DNA from: Candidatus Saccharimonadota bacterium
Lineage (GTDB): Bacteria; Patescibacteriota; Saccharimonadia; Saccharimonadales; JACDFO01
Length of the DNA stretch: 24,339 nucleotides
Assembly (NCBI GenBank): GCA_013815785.1
Contig: JACDFO010000009.1
Coordinates: 1 to 24,339, forward strand
Reading direction: 5' to 3'
In this document: one piece after another, positions 19,086 through 24,339 of the stretch
Numbering within the stretch: position 1 is the stretch's first letter
How the letters are laid out: each line of letters starts with the position of its first letter
Made by a program: the position numbers and the translations under genes
The notes under the pieces: model-generated
What the model was told of the DNA's origin: nothing
The model's database searches: none
What the model saw: only the letters and a program-made list of their open reading frames with translations

Positions 19086-21015
19086 ATACTTTAGAAATAT
19101 CCAGCATTGTATTAATAAGCTCTGCATGGCTCCAGACCAGAGGTGCTACAGATAGATGAGAGCCATTTGTGGGGTGGATTTGTTCTGGCAGCATTCCACT
19201 TGGTGAGGTTAAGTTCGTAGCCCATTCAACGCACTGAATTGCTTTATCGACCTGCTTAGTTCTTACATAATACTGCGCGAGCCAAAGCGTGGTAACAAAC
19301 CAAGGGTTGCCCATAAACTCAGGCTGAACTTCGAAGTAACGATCATGCTCATAACGTGGTGAACCACCCGAGGCTGATTTATTGAGTAGTATGTTTTCTA
19401 TTAGCGACATAGTTTGATGCAACGGCTCAGTATGTTTATGCATGGCGAACATCATAACTCCATACAGACTTGATACATCCAGAGTATTATCAAATTGTAG
19501 CGAACCGTCGGAGGCAAGCAAGTAACCTTTACGGTAAGCTTTACGCTCAGAATCAAAAAATACATCAGATTCAGCCAAAATCTTTTCTGCCACTGCACGC
19601 CATTTGACTGCATCGTCAGGGTATTCAAACTTTTGCGCAAAGTCAGCTGCGACCAAAAGGGCCTGATAGGTAATTGCGGCAGTATATGTATTTGTTAAAA
19701 ATTTTTCTTCCCACAAATCATAGCTAGCGTGTGGCAATCCGGTCTGTTCGTCGACAAACTCTGCCATGAAGTTTGCTGCGGGCTGCACAAGCGTACCGTA
19801 CAGGTTTCGCACATAGTCTTCATCATCTGTGTGCTCGTAATATTCGCCTAACATATATATGACACTCGCGGTTTCATCTTCTTGTATTGCGAGTTCTCTA
19901 CGATGGCCATGTAGAAGAGGATGCCAGGTACTTCCAATCGCACGATCCGGCTGATATTTGTGCATTAGATATCCTTCTGGTGTCAGAATATCACGGCAAA
20001 AATCAAAAAACTTCTTCGGTTCTTCCGTATAGCCAAGTCTTATCAATGGCCAGATAGCATATGCACCGTCTCTGGGCCAAACATAACTGTAGTAATCACG
20101 GCCGTAGTTATATATGGAAGAATCACAAGAGGCAATAATGCCGCCGCGTTTGTCGATGTGTGCCTTAATAATCATCAGCGACTTTTTAGTAATATCCAAG
20201 TATTTTTTATCTACAGAATGCAAAACATTAGCACCTGTCGATAGCCATTCATGCCACCAGCTACGCGTAGTATTCAACCTGTCGGCCAATCCATCTTTCC
20301 GTAGTATTGACTGAATATTTTCGGCCTGTAACTGGGACTCAGCCGCCACTATCCAATAGTCTATTCCTTCGGATTCATCACCGTTTAAATTACATACGAA
20401 CCGTATAACGGAGTCAACCCCACCGTGCTCGACGGCACTGCCTGACAGTTCACCGTCTTCGGCGTCCCGAAATGTGCCTTCTTTGCCTTCAATTCCGTAG
20501 TTTCCGATAGCAAATTGATCATAAATCTGACCATTAAGACCACGGCCATAAATGAGCAGACTACATCGTCCTTTATAATCTAATATATAGTTTTCTTCAG
20601 GTACGAATAATGCCGTATCAGCCCGACCGCTTCGAGAAATCTGAAACGCTTGGTGCATAAACAACCGTATCTCACGAGGACTGTCTGCTTGGTTTGTAAC
20701 TTTAATTTTGCGACAAAAAACATTGTATTCACTGTCGACAAAATCATTAAATCCAAGCTCGATGTTCAGATGCTCATTACGCATAGTGATGTTACTGACA
20801 AGTGCGTCAGTTTCAAAGTCTATATTTATATTCCAGCTTCCATCGTCCACCCAAGAGAAAATGCCCTCAATCCATATGCCAATCTTATGATGAACGCTTC
20901 GAGCTGTAGTTAAATTATCTAAGCCTACATATGGGTAGTAAAAATCATGAACCAAACCTTGCTCGTTTAAGCCAACAGTCAGCGCACCATTGCCAAGCAT
21001 TACAGGACGACCCAT
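19084..21015 (-). CDS. GH15 glucoamylase-like glycoside hydrolase
   Basis: The product has 643 residues, with the two-domain layout of prokaryotic GH15 enzymes: an N-terminal beta-sandwich (about 1-250; MGRPVMLGNGALTVGLNEQG, then HDFYYPYVG) and a C-terminal (alpha/alpha)6 barrel. The barrel shows YVWPRDGAYA (311-320), the general-acid region YDLWEEK (E436 or E437) and the general-base region GMLPEQ (E611). Such enzymes release glucose from the ends of alpha-glucans; a trehalase-like or dextran-type specificity cannot be excluded. No signal peptide is seen, so it works in the cytosol. The start overlaps the stop of the GH57 gene by one base (TGATG), showing coupling. Together the three-gene set suggests turnover of an internal glucan. 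Confidence 0.92.
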   Translation of the reverse strand: MGRPVMLGNGALTVGLNEQGLVHDFYYPYVGLDNLTTARSVHHKIGIWIEGIFSWVDDGSWNINIDFETDALVSNITMRNEHLNIELGFNDFVDSEYNVFCRKIKVTNQADSPREIRLFMHQAFQISRSGRADTALFVPEENYILDYKGRCSLLIYGRGLNGQIYDQFAIGNYGIEGKEGTFRDAEDGELSGSAVEHGGVDSVIRFVCNLNGDESEGIDYWIVAAESQLQAENIQSILRKDGLADRLNTTRSWWHEWLSTGANVLHSVDKKYLDITKKSLMIIKAHIDKRGGIIASCDSSIYNYGRDYYSYVWPRDGAYAIWPLIRLGYTEEPKKFFDFCRDILTPEGYLMHKYQPDRAIGSTWHPLLHGHRRELAIQEDETASVIYMLGEYYEHTDDEDYVRNLYGTLVQPAANFMAEFVDEQTGLPHASYDLWEEKFLTNTYTAAITYQALLVAADFAQKFEYPDDAVKWRAVAEKILAESDVFFDSERKAYRKGYLLASDGSLQFDNTLDVSSLYGVMMFAMHKHTEPLHQTMSLIENILLNKSASGGSPRYEHDRYFEVQPEFMGNPWFVTTLWLAQYYVRTKQVDKAIQCVEWATNLTSPSGMLPEQIHPTNGSHLSVAPLVWSHAELINTMLDISKV

Positions 21016-22226
21016 CAGACTTCAAAACCTTTCTCAATCAAGCGAAATTCAAGATCGTGGTATGAATTCATAAAATTCGTAAAAGCTTCATACGGGGTGT
21101 CATATGGGCTGAAGTAGGCATGTATGTCTCCGTCGTTGAACCACTTGGTGCACATATAATAGAAATGGTCGGAGGTTTGGAGTTTTCGCCAATCATCGAT
21201 CAGCTGCAAATCACCGCTTTTAATTATATTTGTCTGGAGTTCATACAACCCTCTGATAGCTTGCTGTTGCATGGGATTGCCGGTCCACGCAGACAAGTCA
21301 CGCTCAGTGTCTGCCCAAGTAGTAGTCTGAGGGGTATCAATTTGGTCAACAGGGTCAAAGCACTCTGCAACTTCAGAAACAGTCATAAAACTGTGGCCTG
21401 CCGTCTGTAGCCATTTTTTTGGTAAGTCATGCAAAAATTCAAAAATGCCGGACTCACTCCATTGGTGCTCACCAAAGGTTTCATAATCCATAAACAAGTT
21501 AAAGTTGGTAGCGTCGCCAGTTTCGCTGAGCCAGTGTGTGAATTTATCTGCAGTCAAAGGCCACTGCTCCCATTCACGGTCTCCAAAACGAAAGGCGATG
21601 TCATCTGATAATTTATAATTTTTCATCAGTAACCGGACTTGGTTCGTATATGTCGGTCGGTACACATAGTTGGGACTGCGCCAGCCAAGAATGGGATCCC
21701 ACCCCTCCGACAGCACGGCTTTATAGCCGGCGCGGTCCGCCCAATATGCAAGGTCATTATTGTAGCTAAGCTCCGTATTTCGAAACACTTTTGGAGTCTG
21801 GCCGAACAATTGTTCTATCTTCTCGCGATGCATTTTTACCTGCATCTCAAACTCGGCGAGGGAATAGAAAAAGGCAAGGCTATGGTGGTAGGTTTCTCCG
21901 ACGATTTCCACGCGCCCAGTAGCAACCAAATCTTGGAAAGATCTAAGTGTTGCTGGCGAATATTTTTCAAATTGTTCCAAAACAGTACCAGTAATTGATA
22001 AACTAAGCTTAAATTCGGGATGTTCGTGAAGAAGTTCTAATAGTTTTTTGTTGGTTGGAATATAAGATTTTTCAGCCACTTTATGCATGATACGCTCATT
22101 GCTGGTTGGGGAATCATGGGACGCATCAAAATAATCATGCTTATTACCAGCATCAAAGATTGTGTAATGCCGAATTCTATACGGCTGGTGCACATGAAGA
22201 TATAGCACGATGGCTTTGGCGCTCAT
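21015..22226 (-). CDS. GH57 alpha-glucan hydrolase or branching-type enzyme (alpha-amylase-like)
   Basis: The product has 403 residues. The five GH57 regions are visible in order: HVHQP (11-15), GETYHHS (110-116), RNTELSY with the probable nucleophile E152, MDYETFGEH with the probable acid D247, and TWADTERDLSAWTGN (303-317). There is no signal peptide. The short length and the last motif resemble intracellular alpha-amylases found next to glycogen-synthase-like genes rather than the longer 4-alpha-glucanotransferases or branching enzymes, but activity cannot be fixed by sequence. It follows the GT gene after 13 nt and overlaps the GH15 gene by one base. Confidence 0.92.
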   Translation of the reverse strand: MSAKAIVLYLHVHQPYRIRHYTIFDAGNKHDYFDASHDSPTSNERIMHKVAEKSYIPTNKKLLELLHEHPEFKLSLSITGTVLEQFEKYSPATLRSFQDLVATGRVEIVGETYHHSLAFFYSLAEFEMQVKMHREKIEQLFGQTPKVFRNTELSYNNDLAYWADRAGYKAVLSEGWDPILGWRSPNYVYRPTYTNQVRLLMKNYKLSDDIAFRFGDREWEQWPLTADKFTHWLSETGDATNFNLFMDYETFGEHQWSESGIFEFLHDLPKKWLQTAGHSFMTVSEVAECFDPVDQIDTPQTTTWADTERDLSAWTGNPMQQQAIRGLYELQTNIIKSGDLQLIDDWRKLQTSDHFYYMCTKWFNDGDIHAYFSPYDTPYEAFTNFMNSYHDLEFRLIEKGFEV

Positions 22227-22239
22227 TGCGTAGCTACTT

Positions 22240-23448
22240 TCATACTGTTACTGCCTCTCGTTGAGTGTGGTATACATCAAATAATTTGATAGCAGATTTA
22301 TCCCAGCTCATAACATCATATTCCTGCTTGGAATTTGCAAGCAACACGTCCCCCAAGGCCTTATTACGAACCACCGCCGCCATCATGTCTGCCATTTCGT
22401 CGACGTCCCAGTAGTCTACCTTTAAGCAGTTACGGAGCACTTCGGAGACGCCAGATTGTTTGCTGATAAGTACCGGCGTACCATAGCCGATAGCCTCAAG
22501 CGGGGTCAAACCAAACGGCTCGGATACGGATGGCATGACGAACAGGTCGGCAACTGCGTAAGCATCTCGCCATTTTTTACCTCTTAAAAAACCTGTGAAT
22601 AGCACATTTTTAGAAATACCAAGTTGAGCGGCAAGTGATAGCAACTCATAGTACTGTTCACCAGAACCCACTACTAAAAGCAATGTCTTGGGGTTACGTT
22701 CGACAACTGCCTGAAATGCATGTAATAAATTAGTCAGACCCTTTTGGATCGTAAGTCGTCCCACATTGACGATTACACTATAGCCTTGTTGTTTCATGGC
22801 ACTTATGTAGCGATAAGCACTGTCAGCTTCAGATGTAATTAAATTTGCCGTGTCAAAACTGTTATGAACAACGTCAATCTTTTCAGATGGGATAGCGTAT
22901 TCTCGGATAATAGCTTGTTTGGTGTGTTCACTGACCGCAATAATTTTGTCTGCAAGCAACATCGATGTTCCTTCTATTTCGCGGACTAAAGAGTTTCCGC
23001 CGCCATTTGTACCAGCCCTGTCTGACTCGATAGAATGTATATGTACGATTAATGGTTTACCTGTAAGTTCTTTGGCGCGAAGCGCGGCCCGGCATGTCAG
23101 CCAGTCATGGGCATGGATAACATCGAATTCTGCGTACTCTACTATGCGCTCGATGGCTTGTTCGTAAATTGCACTTTGTCCAAATATATCAATATATTCA
23201 ATTTCACCCGAATTTTTTACATACTTAAAACTATCATATGCAATACCCGATTTTAAAACTTGTTCGACATCCTGAGGATGGGCAGAATTGATGCGCATGA
23301 AATCAATATCATGTTCAGCTGTATAAGGAAGCACGAATTCGATATCTACGCCTTTTTTTGAGAGCGCTTTACAGAGATGGTAACACGCCACGCCAAGACC
23401 GCCACTGTTATGCGGTGGGAGTTCCCACCCCAGCATCAATACCTTCAT
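22240..23448 (-). CDS. GT4-family glycosyltransferase, glycogen/alpha-glucan synthase-like
   Basis: The product has 402 residues with a GT-B fold. The N-domain starts MKVLMLGWELPPHNSGGLGV; the glycine loop SGGLG (15-19) is typical of donor binding. HAHDW lies at 112-116. In the C-domain are VNVGRLTIQKGL (228-238) and SEPFGLTPLEAIGYGTPV with the EX7E pair E310 and E318. It probably moves glucose from a nucleotide sugar to a glucan. The following GH57 and GH15 genes make glycogen or malto-oligosaccharide synthesis the best guess; a role in cell-surface glycans is the alternative. It is the first gene of the minus-strand operon. Its ribosome binding site is weak. Confidence 0.9.
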   Translation of the reverse strand: MKVLMLGWELPPHNSGGLGVACYHLCKALSKKGVDIEFVLPYTAEHDIDFMRINSAHPQDVEQVLKSGIAYDSFKYVKNSGEIEYIDIFGQSAIYEQAIERIVEYAEFDVIHAHDWLTCRAALRAKELTGKPLIVHIHSIESDRAGTNGGGNSLVREIEGTSMLLADKIIAVSEHTKQAIIREYAIPSEKIDVVHNSFDTANLITSEADSAYRYISAMKQQGYSVIVNVGRLTIQKGLTNLLHAFQAVVERNPKTLLLVVGSGEQYYELLSLAAQLGISKNVLFTGFLRGKKWRDAYAVADLFVMPSVSEPFGLTPLEAIGYGTPVLISKQSGVSEVLRNCLKVDYWDVDEMADMMAAVVRNKALGDVLLANSKQEYDVMSWDKSAIKLFDVYHTQREAVTV

Positions 23449-23496
23449 GTACCCCGTTAGCCCTCTGTTTTAATGTTTAAGCTTTGTTATGACCAC

Positions 23497-23525
23497 ATTA
23501 TAAGCTTGTAACAGATAAAGCACAA
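23497..23525 (-). promoter_or_regulatory. Predicted promoter of the GT4-GH57-GH15 operon
   Basis: On the minus strand, TTGTGC (complement of 23520-23525) and a perfect TATAAT (complement of 23497-23502) are separated by 17 nt. The leader to the GT4 start would be about 42 nt, unlike the very short leaders of the nearby plus-strand genes. Confidence 0.65.
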
Positions 23526-23618
23526 CCTTTATTAACCTGCATCATTGCGAAATATCTAATAGCAGTTGTTAAACAACATGAACTACAATTCAATACATTT
23601 ATTTAAGAGGTAAATGAT

Positions 23619-24143
23619 ATGAAAATATTATTAACGGGTGGCTTACTAGTAGCAGTACTCAGTGTGAGTAGCTTCGCCGTGGTTAGTGGCGAGCAAAGCC
23701 CTAGCACAGCTAATGACACGAAACTGTCGGATGGCCGTGTACTCACCAACAATATTGACGGCATTGATGTTCCGCTGGAAGTGTTGGAATATGTACAATT
23801 TGAATATCCTGGCCATGCCGTTACCAAAGCTGAAAAAACTAACAGAAATGGCGCGCAAGTTTATCGAATTCGAGCCGACAGAGACGATATGATTAATGAT
23901 TACGAAAGTACTATTTTACTGTATGACCTTAAATGGAAACTGATTGGCAACGAAAAACCGATCGCACCAGCAAAACCTATTAAGACTACTCCAACACCCA
24001 CTGTTCCTGAAGCAATGCCATTGGAATCTCAAGATACTGACAAACCTGTAGAAAGCACGGAAGCACAAGAAAGCGTTTCTAATAATGAAGACCCGAATCC
24101 GCCAATAGATGGCCAGCCAGATGTCACTCAGCCCAGTGTGTAG
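23619..24143 (+). CDS. Secreted PepSY-like domain protein
   Basis: The product has 174 residues. A signal peptide (MKILLTGGLLVAVLSVSSFA, cleavage probably near residue 24, VSG/EQ) is followed by a linker. Then comes a domain of about residues 50-112 (LEVLEYVQFEYPGHAVTKAEKTN, then YRIRADRDD and LYDLKWKLIG), which resembles PepSY-like folds: a helix followed by antiparallel strands. The last 60 residues are rich in Pro, Thr and Glu, probably disordered. There is no lipobox cysteine. It begins with AAGAGGT seven nt before the ATG. It is divergent from the glucan operon and lies just upstream of tRNA-Trp. Function unknown; PepSY domains often regulate enzymes outside the cell. Confidence 0.75.
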   Translation: MKILLTGGLLVAVLSVSSFAVVSGEQSPSTANDTKLSDGRVLTNNIDGIDVPLEVLEYVQFEYPGHAVTKAEKTNRNGAQVYRIRADRDDMINDYESTILLYDLKWKLIGNEKPIAPAKPIKTTPTPTVPEAMPLESQDTDKPVESTEAQESVSNNEDPNPPIDGQPDVTQPSV

Positions 24144-24149
24144 ACTGGG
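24132..24149 (+). terminator. Hairpin at the stop codon of the PepSY-like gene
   Basis: CCCAGT (24132-24137) pairs with ACTGGG (24144-24149), and the loop GTGTAG contains the TAG stop. No proper T-run follows, so it is a doubtful terminator; it may just stabilise the mRNA end. Confidence 0.35.
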
Positions 24150-24200
24150 AAAGGTCTGTTGAGTAAACAACCACTAGCATTGCTAAAACCCTTATATCTG

Positions 24201-24229
24201 ATGACAAATACGTCTAAATAATGTATTAT
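24201..24229 (+). promoter_or_regulatory. Predicted promoter for tRNA-Trp
   Basis: ATGACA (24201-24206) and TATTAT (24224-24229) match the -35 and -10 consensus at five of six bases each, with 17-nt spacing. Transcription would start near 24236, about 15 nt before the tRNA. It may also drive genes beyond the window. Confidence 0.75.
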
Positions 24230-24250
24230 TGCCCCTGTTGAATGACGTAA

Positions 24251-24326
24251 AGGGGTATAGCTCAGTTGGTAGAGCACCGGTCTCCAAAACCGGGTGTCGT
24301 AGGTTCGAGTCCTGCTACCCCTGCCA
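24251..24326 (+). tRNA. tRNA-Trp (anticodon CCA), 3' CCA encoded
   Basis: The acceptor stem AGGGGTA pairs with TACCCCT, followed by G and CCA. The D-arm is GCTC...GAGC. The anticodon stem CCGGT/ACCGG encloses loop CTCCAAA, giving CCA for tryptophan UGG codons. The T-arm carries TTCGAGT. It is 76 nt long. In many bacteria this tRNA comes just before secE-nusG; the window ends before that can be seen. Confidence 0.96.
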
Positions 24327-24339
24327 GACAGTACTAGAG

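Noticed and set aside
1..24339. UGA read as glycine (code 25) as in Gracilibacteria/Absconditabacteria
   Set aside because: trpS and the GH57 gene end at UGA at the right family lengths and no gene needs in-frame UGA read-through.

Overview
The window is a bacterial chromosome segment of about 24.3 kb. I place it in the Candidate Phyla Radiation, most probably a Candidatus Saccharibacteria (TM7) genome. There are four reasons. The large ribosomal-protein superoperon is almost complete, but ribosomal protein L30 is missing between S5 and L15, a known CPR trait. adk and map are absent between secY and infA. UGA serves as a stop codon at ends that fit family lengths (trpS, the GH57 gene), which argues against the UGA-glycine CPR lineages. 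The zinc-ribbon cysteines are missing from S4, S14, L33 and even L36. The lineage is inferred from gene order and content; no marker phylogeny was run.

Region 1 (1-12611) is the S10/spc/alpha superoperon on the plus strand: 'rplB-rpsS-rplV-orf75-rpsC-rplP-rpmC-rpsQ-rplN-rplX-rplE-rpsN-rpsH-rplF-rplR-rpsE-rplO-secY, then (with its own promoter) infA-rpmJ-rpsM-rpsK-rpsD-rpoA-rplQ-rplM-rpsI, closed by a clear intrinsic terminator. Many junctions are TAATG stop/start overlaps. The odd member is orf75 (890-1117), a very acidic 75-residue protein of unknown family lying between L22 and S3.

Region 2 (12636-15383) holds three overlapping housekeeping genes: tryptophanyl-tRNA synthetase, an RluA-family pseudouridine synthase and the DNA polymerase III delta-prime-like subunit.

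Region 3 (15379-19085) is looser: a TPR protein, tRNA-Thr(UGU), tRNA-Tyr(GUA), a small unknown protein (orf86), a lone purF, tRNA-Thr(GGU) and rpmG. The gaps here, and the infA-rpmJ gap, contain long centre-symmetric palindromes and strong hairpins. Several of these genes have a -10 hexamer ending only 8-10 nt before the ATG and mostly no Shine-Dalgarno sequence, which points to leaderless mRNAs.

Region 4 (19084-23525, minus strand) is a three-gene alpha-glucan module: a GT4-type glycosyltransferase (glycogen-synthase-like), a GH57 alpha-glucanase and a GH15 glucoamylase-like enzyme, behind one good promoter. Divergent from it is a secreted PepSY-like protein (23619-24143). The window ends with tRNA-Trp(CCA) behind a near-consensus promoter.

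The most unusual items are orf75 inside the ribosomal operon, the set of symmetric intergenic palindromes (two of them exactly 115 nt long), the apparently leaderless promoters, the consistent loss of zinc ligands from ribosomal proteins, and a lone PurF with a changed PRPP loop. No CRISPR array, insertion sequence, rRNA gene or phage gene was seen.
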